Source: Hyphomicrobiales bacterium
Lineage (GTDB): Bacteria; Pseudomonadota; Alphaproteobacteria; Rhizobiales; Xanthobacteraceae
Assembly: GCA_017305535.1 (NCBI GenBank)
Contig: JAFKKN010000005.1
Span: forward strand, 310,001-374,000
Reading direction: 5' to 3'
DNA: 64,000 nucleotides
A program made the position numbers and the translations under genes. The notes below the pieces were generated by a model. The model was given only the letters and a program-made list of their open reading frames with translations. It made no database searches and was not told the origin of the DNA. This document shows positions 53,344-64,000 of this stretch, piece by piece (the stretch's first letter is position 1; every line of letters begins with the position of its first letter).

Positions 53344-53478
53344 CCGTCGTCATCACCGGGCTTGTCCCGGTGATCCACGTCTTGCTTTATTTAGTGAGCA
53401 AGAAGCGCGTGGATGGCCGGGTCATAGGCGAGCGCAAGCGACGCCGTTTTTCAAACGGCTATGCCCGGCCATGACGAA
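53344..53478. repeat. Palindromic intergenic repeat, subfamily 2
   Basis: A close relative of 49133-49264: GTCATCACCGGGCTTGTCCC...ATCCACGTCTT, then GTGGATGGCCGGGTCATAGGC and GCGACGCCGTTTTTCAAACGGC, ending TATGCCCGGCCATGACG. It lies between the convergent priA and rlpA genes. Confidence 0.87.
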
Positions 53479-53511
53479 CTGAGAGGCCGCAATTTACGGC
53501 ATCACGAACAT

Positions 53512-53545
53512 GAAAAAGGCCGGTGCGATCAGCACCGGCCTTTTC
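53512..53545 (-). terminator. Terminator of rlpA (bidirectional)
   Basis: AAAAGGCCGGTGC (53514-53526) and GCACCGGCCTTTT (53532-53544) form a perfect 13-bp stem around GATCA, with A/T runs on both sides. It can stop rlpA transcripts on the minus strand and any priA readthrough on the plus strand. Confidence 0.88.
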
Positions 53546-53546
53546 A

Positions 53547-53600
53547 ACTCAACGCGACGTGAACTCAACAGAACTCAACGCGACGCTACTCAACGCAACG
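53547..53600. repeat. Irregular ACTCAAC direct repeats
   Basis: ACTCAAC occurs at 53547, 53563, 53573 and 53588, three times as ACTCAACGCGACG or ACTCAACGCAACG. Spacing is 16, 10 and 15 bases. It lies between the rlpA terminator and the rlpA stop, so it is transcribed as the rlpA 3' untranslated part. Confidence 0.7.
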
Positions 53601-53626
53601 CTTACGCAACTAGGCTTGCGACCTGC

Positions 53627-54115
53627 TTACTGCACTTCCGCGACGACACGGCCGACGCCGCGGCCGGTGAGGCCGATGGCATGCGCGGCGCCCTTGGAGA
53701 GGTCGAGCACGCGGCCGCGAATGAACGGTCCGCGATCATTGATGGTGACGACGACGCTGCGGCTGCCATGGGTGACCTTCAGCTTGGTGCCGAACGGCAG
53801 CGAGCGATGGGCGGCGGTCATGGCGTGCTGATTGAAGCGCTGGCCGGAGGCGGTCTTGGAGCCGGCTTCGTTGCCGTAATACGACGCGATTCCCGAGAAG
53901 CTGCGGTGGCCGGTCGGGCCGATCGACGCATTGGCGTTCAGCCAGGAATTCTCGGCCTTGTGCTTGTGGTGATGATGGTGGTGGCTGCGGTGATGCCGGG
54001 TCTTGGCCGCCGCTGGAGCGATGCTTCCGCCGATCAGGAGAGAGGCGGCGATCAGGGCGACAGTCGTGCGCGATCTGTCGAGACGTCGCGGTGCAGATGA
54101 TTTGGATTGAAGCAT
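53627..54115 (-). CDS. rlpA: RlpA-like septal ring protein (DPBB domain)
   Basis: A 162-residue exported protein. The signal segment (SRTTVALIAASLLIGGSIAPAAA) is followed by a His-rich run (HHRSHHHHHHKHK) and then a double-psi beta-barrel: GIASYYGNEAGSKTASGQRFN, AHRSLPFGTKLKVTH and VVTINDRGPFIRGRVLDLSKGAAHAIG. RlpA enzymes cut denuded peptidoglycan at the septum. There is no lipobox cysteine and no SPOR domain, so it is a short soluble variant. ATG 54115 has GAGGGG upstream; longer frames to 54310 are unlikely. Confidence 0.85.
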   Translation of the reverse strand: MLQSKSSAPRRLDRSRTTVALIAASLLIGGSIAPAAAKTRHHRSHHHHHHKHKAENSWLNANASIGPTGHRSFSGIASYYGNEAGSKTASGQRFNQHAMTAAHRSLPFGTKLKVTHGSRSVVVTINDRGPFIRGRVLDLSKGAAHAIGLTGRGVGRVVAEVQ

Positions 54116-54753
54116 TAGAAAATAACCCCTCGATAAAACAAGTATTGCCGCCTGTGCGGCAAGTGAAACCCCCATACCTGTTGGCGGCGAAAGCGTTGGC
54201 TGCTTAATAAGGCGTAAAATGGGCGGGAGCGCCAAGCAACACACGCATGAAATATCTTGTGATGGACTCGGGCGCCCGGGCAAGATTGAACGATTCTTAT
54301 GGTTAATCATTTATTAACTAATTATTACTTCCGTATAAAATAGATAATTGGACGAATACTGTATTTTTAGGATTTGCTAAGTATTCGCCCGACGTGAATT
54401 GTGCGCTGCACGCGCTTCAGTGGCGCGAAAATTAGCGCGCGAAACGTGCGGACCTTGGATCGTCATCGTTGTCCCCATTTCAATTGTGGTGTGGGGCGTC
54501 GCCACCACCGCCCGCGGTCCATGCGACAAACCGCCCGAACGGCAAATGCAACATCGCCGTCATGTTTGCGGCCGTCATGTTGCGCCTGCGCGCGCGCTAT
54601 GTTAGCAAAGCCGCGATTTTGACGTCGCCGGGACACTCCGTCCCGGTTAGAAATCGAAGTTCCGTTTGAATTCCAAAGGGTTAGATCGATTGGCGCCGCA
54701 ATTTCCGGCGACGGTTTCACCCTTGCGAATTTGACAGCTTAAAGAGCGCGCGA
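54116..54753. other. rlpA-atpH intergenic region, AT-rich
   Basis: 638 bases with no convincing gene. The rlpA side has a hairpin TTGCCGC/GCGGCAA (54145-54162) in the rlpA leader. A strikingly AT-rich block (54285-54385) carries GTTAAT/ATTAAC (54302-54318) and a dyad CGAATACT/AGTATTCG (54353-54387). The atpH side (54400-54753) should hold the atp promoter; CGGGACACTCCGTCCCG near 54628 is a small hairpin. Confidence 0.6.
54353..54387. promoter_or_regulatory. 8-bp dyad in AT-rich block
   Basis: CGAATACT (54353-54360) and AGTATTCG (54380-54387) are exact inverted repeats 19 bases apart inside the most AT-rich stretch of the window. Arm length and spacing suit a dimeric regulator. Which of rlpA or atpH it serves cannot be told. 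Confidence 0.4.
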
Positions 54754-56843
<2,090 letters not shown>

Positions 56844-56851
56844 TTTCTTTA

Positions 56852-56955
56852 CCTCTCCCGCTTGCGGGGGAGGTCGACCGGCGCAGCCGGTCGGGTGGGG
56901 GCCCTTCGTGCGTGGAATGCCCCCTCCCTAACCCTCCCCCGCAAGCGGGAGAGGG
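56852..56955. repeat. CTCTCCCGCTTGCGGGGGAG-type repeat in atpA-atpG gap
   Basis: Short hairpin CCTCTCCCGCTTGCGGGGGA at the left, GACCGGCGCAGCCGGTC in the middle, and CCTCCCCCGCAAGCGGGAGA at the right end, making a long inverted repeat overall. It belongs with the 25110-25214 element and lies between co-transcribed genes. Confidence 0.85.
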
Positions 56956-56992
56956 GACAAGCTGTGCCCAGGGATGAACAGAGACCGACGAA

Positions 56993-57871
56993 ATGGCTTC
57001 TCTAAAAGACATGCGTGTCCGCATCGCCTCGACCAAGGCGACGCAGAAGATCACCAAGGCCATGCAGATGGTGGCAGCGTCGAAGCTGCGCCGCGCGCAG
57101 AGCGCTGCGGAAGCCGCGCGGCCCTACGCCGAGAAAATGGATTCGGTTATTTCCAACATCGCCAGCGCCGCGGCGGGTTCGCCCGGCGGCTCGCCGCTGT
57201 TGATCGGCACCGGCAAGAATCAGGTGCACCTGCTGCTGGTCTGCACCGGCGAGCGCGGTCTCTCCGGCGCGTTCAACTCGGCGATCGTCCGTCTCGCCCG
57301 CGAGAAGGCTTACGCCCTGATGAACCAGGGCAAGGACGTGAAGTTCTTCTGTGTCGGCCGCAAGGGCTACGAGCAGCTTCGCCGCACCTTCGACAAGCAG
57401 ATCATCGGCAATGTCGAGCTGCGCTCGGTGCGTCAGCTCGGCTTCGTCAACGCCGAGGACGTCGCCAAGAAGGTGCTCGCACTGTTCGACGCCGGTGAGT
57501 TCGACGTCTGCACGCTGTTCTATTCGCGCTTCCAGTCGGTGATCTCGCAGGTCCCGACCGCGCAGCAGGTGATTCCGCTGGAGGTTGCTCCCGCCGCGAA
57601 TGCCACCGCCGCCAAGACCTCTTACGAATACGAGCCGGAAGAAGACGAAATCCTCGCCAGCCTGTTGCCGCGCAACCTCGCGGTACAGATCTTCCGCGCG
57701 CTGCTCGAGAACAACGCCTCGTTCTACGGCGCGCAGATGACCGCGATGGACAACGCCACCCGCAACGCCGGCGAAATGATCCGCAAGCAGACCCTGATCT
57801 ATAACCGCACCCGACAGGCGATGATTACGAAGGAACTGATCGAAATCATCTCCGGCGCCGAGGCGGTCTGA
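56993..57871 (+). CDS. atpG: ATP synthase subunit gamma
   Basis: A 292-residue F1 gamma, the rotating central shaft. The N-terminal helix [36 protein letters not shown], the middle [21 protein letters not shown] and the C-terminal helix [41 protein letters not shown] are standard. It starts 149 bases after atpA because of the repeat. The ohr gene follows at 34 bases. Confidence 0.96.
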   Translation: MASLKDMRVRIASTKATQKITKAMQMVAASKLRRAQSAAEAARPYAEKMDSVISNIASAAAGSPGGSPLLIGTGKNQVHLLLVCTGERGLSGAFNSAIVRLAREKAYALMNQGKDVKFFCVGRKGYEQLRRTFDKQIIGNVELRSVRQLGFVNAEDVAKKVLALFDAGEFDVCTLFYSRFQSVISQVPTAQQVIPLEVAPAANATAAKTSYEYEPEEDEILASLLPRNLAVQIFRALLENNASFYGAQMTAMDNATRNAGEMIRKQTLIYNRTRQAMITKELIEIISGAEAV

Positions 57872-57905
57872 CGCGAGCAACCGAGTAAGCACGAGGAGCA
57901 AGCCG

Positions 57906-58307
57906 ATGGCCTATGTGACTTCTGCAACGACCAAGGGCGGCCGCAACGGCCGCGCGATGCTCGACAACGGCGCGCTGGCTCTGGCGATGGCGCTGCCGAA
58001 GGAACTGGGCGGCGCAGGCGACGGCCACAATCCGGAGCAACTGTTCGCGCTCGGTTATTCGTCGTGCTTCGGTCAGGCCATTCTGGTGGTGGCGAAGAAG
58101 CACGGCATCGACGGTCAGGCGGCGAAGGTTACGGCAGACGTTACGCTCGACGTCGCCAACGGTTTCTCGCTCGCGGTTGAACTGAAGGTTTCGATCCCCG
58201 GCGCCGACAAAGACAAGGTGCAGGCTCTGGTCGAGGAAGCTCACACGGTGTGCCCGTATTCGAAGGCCACCAAAGGTAACATTCCGGTCAAGCTGACCGT
58301 CATCTAA
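57906..58307 (+). CDS. ohr: Ohr/OsmC-family organic hydroperoxide reductase
   Basis: A 133-residue OsmC-fold thiol peroxidase of the Ohr type. The peroxidatic and resolving cysteines are Cys54 (LGYSSCFGQA) and Cys116 (HTVCPYSKAT). The Glu44 (NPEQLF) and Arg (GGRNGRA) that orient the peroxide are present. Ohr detoxifies organic and fatty-acid hydroperoxides using lipoylated proteins as reductant in some bacteria. A GAGGAG site lies 9 bases upstream. It lies between atpG and atpD (34- and 25-base gaps), an unusual place. No OhrR regulator gene is near. Confidence 0.9.
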   Translation: MAYVTSATTKGGRNGRAMLDNGALALAMALPKELGGAGDGHNPEQLFALGYSSCFGQAILVVAKKHGIDGQAAKVTADVTLDVANGFSLAVELKVSIPGADKDKVQALVEEAHTVCPYSKATKGNIPVKLTVI

Positions 58308-58320
58308 ATTCGGGTTCTAA

Positions 58321-59763
<1,443 letters not shown>

Positions 59764-59784
59764 GCTGATCTGCGAAGCTGCGCC

Positions 59785-59873
59785 GTCACCCTGAGGTGCG
59801 AGCGCAGCGAGCCTCGAAGGGTGGCCGCATGTCATCCTTCGAGGGCCGCAACAGCGGCCACCTCAGGATGACG
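59785..59873. repeat. GTCATCCTTCGAGG-type repeat in atpD-atpC gap
   Basis: GTCACCCTGAGGTGCGAGCG with CCTCGAAGGGTGGCCGCATG, then the mirrored TCATCCTTCGAGGGCCGCAA and GGCCACCTCAGGATGACG. It is an inverted repeat of about 89 bases, different from the other families here. Confidence 0.85.
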
Positions 59874-59899
59874 ATTGTGCGTTTTGGCGAAGGCTGACC

Positions 59900-60310
59900 A
59901 TGGCTACCTTCCACTTTGATCTTGTCTCTCCTGAAAAGCTCGCCTTCTCCGGCGAGGTCGATCAGGTCGACGTGCCCGGCATCGAGGGTGATTTCGGCGT
60001 GCTCGCTGGTCATGCGCCCGTGGTTGCGGTGATCCGGCCGGGGATTCTCACCATCATCACCGGCTCGACCCGGCAGAAGGTGATCGTGCTCGGCGGTCTG
60101 GCGGAAGTCTCGGAGAGCGGCCTCACCGTGCTCGCCGACGTCGCCACCTCGCTGGAAGAACTCGATCGCGCCGCGTTCGCGAGCCAGATCGACGAGATGG
60201 AAGAAAATCTCAAGAACACCGAGCCCGGCCACGAGCTTGACCGCGAGATCGAGCGGCTCGATCACTTCAAGAGCATCCAGACGCAGGTTAATTCGACCGC
60301 GATGCACTAA
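59900..60310 (+). CDS. atpC: ATP synthase subunit epsilon
   Basis: A 136-residue F1 epsilon, which couples rotation and inhibits ATP hydrolysis. The beta-sandwich has [39 protein letters not shown] and [20 protein letters not shown]. The C-terminal helices are present but short. GAAGG precedes the ATG by 7 bases. It closes the atp operon, 136 bases after atpD because of the repeat. Confidence 0.94.
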   Translation: MATFHFDLVSPEKLAFSGEVDQVDVPGIEGDFGVLAGHAPVVAVIRPGILTIITGSTRQKVIVLGGLAEVSESGLTVLADVATSLEELDRAAFASQIDEMEENLKNTEPGHELDREIERLDHFKSIQTQVNSTAMH

Positions 60311-60316
60311 TGGATT

Positions 60317-60339
60317 TGGCGCCGATTTGATCGGCGCCA
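60317..60339 (+). terminator. Hairpin after atpC
   Basis: TGGCGCCGAT and ATCGGCGCCA form a perfect 10-bp stem around TTG, 6 bases past the atpC stop. There is no T-run, so termination would have to be of the hairpin-only or Rho-assisted kind. Confidence 0.5.
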
Positions 60340-60451
60340 GTTGCCCGGACCATCGACATCAGCCTGGACATCGAGGGGGCGCGGGGAAGTCCGTCGGCCC
60401 CCTTAATCGTCTCTTGCAAAAGTCGCAGTCGGCGGTCATGAGAGGGCGTTC

Positions 60452-60541
60452 GGAGGGATGGCCGAGTGGCTTAAGGCGCACGCTTGGAAAGCGTGTGTGC
60501 GGGAAACCGTACCGTGGGTTCGAATCCCACTCCCTCCGCCA
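60452..60541 (+). tRNA. tRNA-Ser (anticodon GGA)
   Basis: A 90-nt class II tRNA: acceptor GGAGGGA/TCCCTCC, D arm GCCGAGTGGCTTAAGGC, anticodon stem CACGC/GCGTG with loop TTGGAAA (anticodon GGA, serine UCC/UCU), a long variable arm (TGCGGGAAACCGTACC) and T arm GTGGG-TTCGAAT-CCCAC. The discriminator is G and CCA is encoded (60539-60541). Confidence 0.95.
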
Positions 60542-60722
60542 TATCCCGCCGATTACCCTCTATAGTGCGGTATTGCCGCCGATCACCGCATTCCACGGGG
60601 TGAGATAGCAAACCACCGATTCCACGCTGGAGCCCGATATATATTGGGGCTGCGACGGCCGCTTCCGACCCTAAAGGGGCTCGACCAATGCTGCCTCTTT
60701 TTACGATGACGGGGATCAAAAG

Positions 60723-61451
60723 GTGCCAAAATATTACAAGTTGATAACCGAGGGTACGACCCTCGCTCGACAATCGGGAGCGGGCACCGTCATTCCCGCA
60801 GGCTTCAGGGACCTGAGTGCTTCTATAGTCTCGACATGCACATTCCTGCAGAGTCTTCTCCAGCAGATAATCTACGTGACGCACGGGTCTGAACTTCTTG
60901 CGGCGAAGCGCACACTGAAGGAATTTCCGAATCCCAGGGCGAGAATAGATTTCCTATGTTCATTTCCATACAGCGAAGCTGACCCGATCGTTTCGTCCGT
61001 ATTTGAGTATGCGAGACTTCTGTTCCGGGACTTATACGAACTCAGGAACATTCTGTCGCACGAGGTATGGGCATCTAGCGACGTTTATGGTGATGCCGTC
61101 ATCTTCTCCGGCTTGGACGAAGAAGCCAGGTTGTTGATGGTCTCTGGTCGGATCTGGCACACGGAGAATGCGACCCCCCAAGAGGTCTTCGACGCCACGG
61201 TCCGGTATATTCGGAGCGTGAAAATCGTAACCAGCGCTGACCTCCAAGCTGCGATGGGCGATGCCAATTTGTGTTCATGGATTCTCATGCACATAGGCAC
61301 TGTTCTCAATGAGCAGGACGCTACGAGAAAGGGAAAAGCGCGACAGCTTTTCCTTCAATACAAGGGAACATCGCATCTCTTTGCAGGCACCCCACCGAGC
61401 GCTGGAATCCGAACTTTCACCGCTTCCAGGAGCAAAAACATTCAGGGCTGA
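60723..61451 (+). CDS. Orphan protein with HEPN-like Rx4H motif
   Basis: A 242-residue, mostly helical protein. Its central helices end in ELRNILSHEVW, where Arg108 and His113 fit the Rx4H motif of HEPN nucleases. The preceding helix (VSSVFEYARLLFRDLY) and the amphipathic FLQSLLQQIIYVTHG helix suit a HEPN four-helix bundle. Base composition is visibly lower in GC than the neighbours and codon use differs, suggesting acquisition; it lies just after tRNA-Ser. Start is GTG 60723 with a weak ribosome site. No partner nucleotidyltransferase or antitoxin gene is adjacent. RNase function is an inference. Confidence 0.6.
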   Translation: MPKYYKLITEGTTLARQSGAGTVIPAGFRDLSASIVSTCTFLQSLLQQIIYVTHGSELLAAKRTLKEFPNPRARIDFLCSFPYSEADPIVSSVFEYARLLFRDLYELRNILSHEVWASSDVYGDAVIFSGLDEEARLLMVSGRIWHTENATPQEVFDATVRYIRSVKIVTSADLQAAMGDANLCSWILMHIGTVLNEQDATRKGKARQLFLQYKGTSHLFAGTPPSAGIRTFTASRSKNIQG

Positions 61452-61771
61452 ACCGGGGACGACAAGCATTTTCGCATCTCTCGATCGGATGAAGAGCGAC
61501 GGTCAACGTAGAGAAATCTCAATGTGGTCTGCCGCTTTGCAAACAGGTGGAAGTCGATTCGCACACGGATGAATTCGTTCAGTTGCTTTCGCTCGTTCAT
61601 CAAGGAGCCCAGCGCGTTAGCGAGCGGCTTTCCGCCAATGCGCGCAGGTATTTACAGATATATTTAGGAGGACCATAGAGGGCCACGGCGTAAACATATT
61701 GCCCGTCATCATCGTTCATGGTCCGCCACTAACGCCTCCGTCGTGACTTTGATTCCCTCTATCCCCGCAGG
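61452..61771. other. Intergenic region after orphan gene
   Basis: 320 bases of the same lower-GC character as the orphan gene. I see no credible frame, no repeat of the tRNA-Ser 3' end, and no integrase remnant. A GTGGTTGG-type terminator was looked for and not found. Confidence 0.4.
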
Positions 61772-62998
61772 TCAGGCCGATGCGCGGGAGGGATGTGCCG
61801 TCGTCGGACGGATCACCGCCGGCACGAGATTCGTTAAACCGGCCCTGCCCTCGACCTCGATGCGATTGCGTCCAGATGCCTTCGCCCGATAGAGGCACCG
61901 GTCCGCCCGCTCCAGCAGGTGCGGGAACGTTTGTGCATCGACGACGCCGTAGCTGATGCCAATTCCAAAACTGGCGGTGAGCCTGATGCTGAAGCCCTGG
62001 AAGACAAGAGGCTCGGACTCCATCGCGCAGCGGAGTCTCTCGGCGAGCCGATAGGCGTCGCTGACGTCCTTCCCCGGCAGCAGAACGATGAATTCCTCGC
62101 CGCCGATGCGCGCGATGAAATCATCGTCGCGAAACGTGTGCCGGATCAGATCGGCGCAGCGTTTGATCGCCTCGTCGCCCGCCGCATGTCCGTAACTGTC
62201 GTTGACGCTCTTGAAATGGTCGATGTCGAGCAGCACGAGGGCTGTCTCCTCACGCGTGCCGCGATGTTTGACGATCTCGGGCAGCGCCTGGATGCTCAAC
62301 CGGTTGTAGAGCCCGGTCAGGGGATCGCGCAGCGCTGTCTCCCGCAATCCGGCGACGCTTCGTTCATAGGCGAGCGACAAGGAGAACGCGCCGCTGGCGC
62401 TGATATGAACGGCGGCGGCGATCAGGTTGAGATCCAGGAAAATGTCGGCCGGCAGCAGGCTGTCCATCCCGCGATCCAGCAGCAGGCCCTGAACGACGCG
62501 CAACAGCGACGAGGCAGCAATCGTTCCGTAGGCGAACACCAATCCCCAGCGGGATGGAAGGTGTTCCCGTTCCAGCGCAAGCGAGAGCATGATGGCGCCG
62601 ATCTGCGCCGCGACGATGGCGTTGGTCAGGCCGAAGACCAGTCCCTTGCCGAAAACGGGGGAGAGCATGAGCCCCAGGACCATGACGAGGCTGAGCACAA
62701 GAAACCACGCGGACGACGAAGGATGACCGAAGAATATCCTGACGGCCCGCCATCGCAGGCCAAGGCCGATCACCAGCAGGCTGTTCGGCAGCAGCAGGGC
62801 TTCCGGCGTGCCGTTGATCTGGCGCGAGAAAATCATGAACGCGACGGCGAAAATCGCGTTCGACGCCACGAGGTAACCCCAGTAGCGGCGATCCTTGTGT
62901 CCAAGCCCCGCGAATGCGAAGGCGACCGCGAACACGATCAGCAGCAACGCGTTCACCTTGAACATCGTTTGCTGGTCGAGACCGAACAGAGGCTCCAT
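61772..62998 (-). CDS. Membrane-bound diguanylate cyclase (GGDEF)
   Basis: A 408-residue protein. The first about 205 residues hold six or seven hydrophobic helices. Residues about 240-385 are a GGDEF domain: DPLTGLYNRLS, LLDIDHFKSVNDSYGHAAGDEAIK, the active-site GGEEF (299-303) and SFGIGIS. The inhibitory I-site RxxD is at RDDD (290-293), five residues before GGEEF, so product inhibition is likely. It should make c-di-GMP at the membrane in response to an unknown signal. ATG 62998 (MEPLFGLDQQ) is chosen; 63064 is also in frame. Confidence 0.92.
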   Translation of the reverse strand: MEPLFGLDQQTMFKVNALLLIVFAVAFAFAGLGHKDRRYWGYLVASNAIFAVAFMIFSRQINGTPEALLLPNSLLVIGLGLRWRAVRIFFGHPSSSAWFLVLSLVMVLGLMLSPVFGKGLVFGLTNAIVAAQIGAIMLSLALEREHLPSRWGLVFAYGTIAASSLLRVVQGLLLDRGMDSLLPADIFLDLNLIAAAVHISASGAFSLSLAYERSVAGLRETALRDPLTGLYNRLSIQALPEIVKHRGTREETALVLLDIDHFKSVNDSYGHAAGDEAIKRCADLIRHTFRDDDFIARIGGEEFIVLLPGKDVSDAYRLAERLRCAMESEPLVFQGFSIRLTASFGIGISYGVVDAQTFPHLLERADRCLYRAKASGRNRIEVEGRAGLTNLVPAVIRPTTAHPSRASA

Positions 62999-63152
62999 CA
63001 AAATCGCCAACTCGCATCGTTTGTTCGAGACACGGTGGGGAAAAAACTTGAACAATCCGATCATCGGCAATCGAGCAATTTGAGTCTCATTTAAATTAAA
63101 ATGGACGTGCCTCCAGTTCGTGTGCGAGGCATGATCTCCGGACGAAGGCCGG

Positions 63153-63869
63153 ATGACGGAGACGCCCTTGCGCGGCATCGATTTCAGTTCGTGGCAGAGT
63201 TTGCTCGCGACCTTGATGGGGCTGGCGCTGTTTGTATTCATCAGCATCGGCATTCGTCTGCTGATCATGTTCACGATCCAGCAACGCCGCGAGCGCATGA
63301 ACCGCCAGATCAACGAGCGCCTGCGCACATTGATCGCGGCTTACAAAACGCTGGGCGGTTCGTTCACCGGCGATCTGGCGGTTGACCCGGCGCATCTGCG
63401 CGATTTGCGCCAACGTGGCCCATCTGCCGGTGAAAACGAGCCGCCGGATGACGTGGGCGCTTCCGTCGAGATTGAAACCGGCTCGGATCGCAAGCGTCGC
63501 ATTCGCGACGCGGTCGAGGCGGCGTTGTCGGATATCATCCTGCTCGGGACCGAAGACCACGTCCGCCTGGCCGAGCGCGCGGTGCGCGAACTGATCGCCG
63601 GCCGCCCGGTTCATACCGCTGAACTCGTGGTGTCGCTGCGCAACTTCATTCGCGAGGCGCTCGATCTCGGGCCGATCCCGTCCGATCTCACGATCCCGAT
63701 GCAAGGTCCGGCACGGCCGTCGAATGGCGGCGGGCGCGGCAAGGGCGAGGGAGGACGCGAACGCTCACGCGGCGGTGGTGGTGCTGGCGGGATGGGCACG
63801 GGGATGGGGATGGGCGGAGGTGGATTGGGAATGGACGGCGACGACCCGTTGTCGGATCATCATCGCTAG
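63153..63869 (+). CDS. Hypothetical membrane protein with Gly-rich tail
   Basis: A 238-residue protein. One TM helix (about 17-41: LLATLMGLALFVFISIGIRLLIMF) is followed by a basic helix (QQRRERMNRQINERLRTLIAAYKTLGGSFTGDL), an acidic linker, a helical segment (RRIRDAVEAALSDIILLGTEDHVRLAERAVRELIAGRPVHTAELVVSLRNFIREALDL), and a Gly/Met-rich C-terminus (about 190-230). I do not recognise a characterised family. It is divergent from the GGDEF gene, with 154 bases between. Confidence 0.8.
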   Translation: MTETPLRGIDFSSWQSLLATLMGLALFVFISIGIRLLIMFTIQQRRERMNRQINERLRTLIAAYKTLGGSFTGDLAVDPAHLRDLRQRGPSAGENEPPDDVGASVEIETGSDRKRRIRDAVEAALSDIILLGTEDHVRLAERAVRELIAGRPVHTAELVVSLRNFIREALDLGPIPSDLTIPMQGPARPSNGGGRGKGEGGRERSRGGGGAGGMGTGMGMGGGGLGMDGDDPLSDHHR

Positions 63870-63937
63870 GGTGAGATCACGCGGCGCAAGGCCGTATAGT
63901 CGATGTCTATTGCGGGAGTTGAGAAAGCCGTGAACAG

Positions 63938-64000
63938 ATGAGCAAAAGCCCTTCGCCTCCGATGCCGGCCGATGTCGCGGCCGCTTTCGATGCGTTTCCG
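63938..64000 (+). CDS. Start of a gene cut by window edge
   Basis: An ATG at 63938 opens a frame reading MSKSPSPPMPADVAAAFDAF up to the last base of the window, 21 codons with no stop. GGGAG lies about 23 bases upstream. The opening resembles short DUF1801-type proteins that begin with a PMPxDVxxAFDxFP string, but the part seen is too small for a firm call. Confidence 0.45.
   Translation, partial: MSKSPSPPMPADVAAAFDAFP

Noticed and set aside
61309-61572. 87-codon plus frame overlapping the end of the orphan gene
   Set aside because: It overlaps the orphan in another frame with no ribosome site or recognisable domain.
60452-61771. Attachment-site duplication of the tRNA-Ser 3' end flanking the orphan gene
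   Set aside because: I looked for a second copy of the GAATCCCACTCCCTCCGCC end within 1.3 kb and found none, so an integrated element with intact att sites is not supported.

Overview
This 64-kb, GC-rich (roughly 64-65%) window looks like core chromosome of an alphaproteobacterium of the Bradyrhizobium/Rhodopseudomonas/Nitrobacter lineage. The evidence is the set of typical Rhizobiales gene blocks (rplS-trmD-rimM-rpsP-ffh, ccmABCDG, mdh-sucCD-sucAB-lpdA, atpHAGDC without atpI/B/E/F), lineage-type families (DUF2794, DUF1223, DUF4337) and several families of intergenic palindromic repeats. No functional assignment below comes from a database search; all are read from motifs, lengths and gene order.

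Layout. 1-8.4 kb: yggT-yggU-type pair, tRNA-Ala, then a peripheral-metabolism stretch (enoyl-CoA hydratase, NTF2-like, glutamine amidotransferase, SDR, TerB-like, cytochrome P450, MFS exporter). 8.4-15 kb: two tiny overlapping hypothetical genes, leuC, and the translation/secretion block rplS, trmD, rimM, rpsP, ffh, all on the minus strand. 15-22.5 kb: metallo-beta-lactamase-fold protein, two secreted proteins (SIMPL and GyrI-like), dapF-mtaB, an RluA-type pseudouridine synthase, ftsY-yciB. 22.7-25.9 kb: cytochrome c maturation genes ccmA-B-C-D-G (minus). 26-32.4 kb: acnA, DUF1223, YnfA, a candidate minus-strand small RNA, DUF2794, GNAT acetyltransferase, Bax-inhibitor-1 family protein. 32.7-38.6 kb: YbbP/YbbA ABC exporter head-to-head with a TesA-like esterase, ThpR, ZapE. 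38.7-49.1 kb: TCA block mdh, sucC, sucD, sucA, sucB, an SDR, lpdA, then a membrane protein. 49.3-54.1 kb: DUF4337, xerC, priA, rlpA. 54.7-60.3 kb: F1 ATP synthase genes atpH-A-G-[ohr]-D-C, with repeats in two gaps and an Ohr-type peroxidase gene inside the cluster. 60.4-64 kb: tRNA-Ser, a low-GC orphan gene with a HEPN-like Rx4H motif, a membrane GGDEF protein, a Gly-rich membrane protein and the start of a gene cut by the window edge.

How the genes work together. TCA enzymes (AcnA, Mdh, succinyl-CoA synthetase, 2-oxoglutarate dehydrogenase E1/E2/E3), cytochrome c biogenesis and F1 ATP synthase form a respiratory-energy theme. Ffh and FtsY (both SRP GTPases), TrmD, RimM, L19 and S16 form a translation/targeting theme. 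XerC, PriA, ZapE, RlpA and YciB serve chromosome maintenance and division.

Most of the window is ordinary housekeeping DNA. The least ordinary items are: a probable about 130-nt structured RNA with a terminator at 30145-30274 on the minus strand; the ohr gene embedded in the atp cluster; the atypical-composition HEPN-like orphan beside tRNA-Ser; a composite dispersed repeat (four copies, one carrying a perfect 17-bp palindrome); two subfamilies of GTCATGCCCGGGC-type palindromes; and an AT-rich block with a long dyad upstream of rlpA. I saw no insertion sequence, prophage, CRISPR array, rRNA or replication origin.
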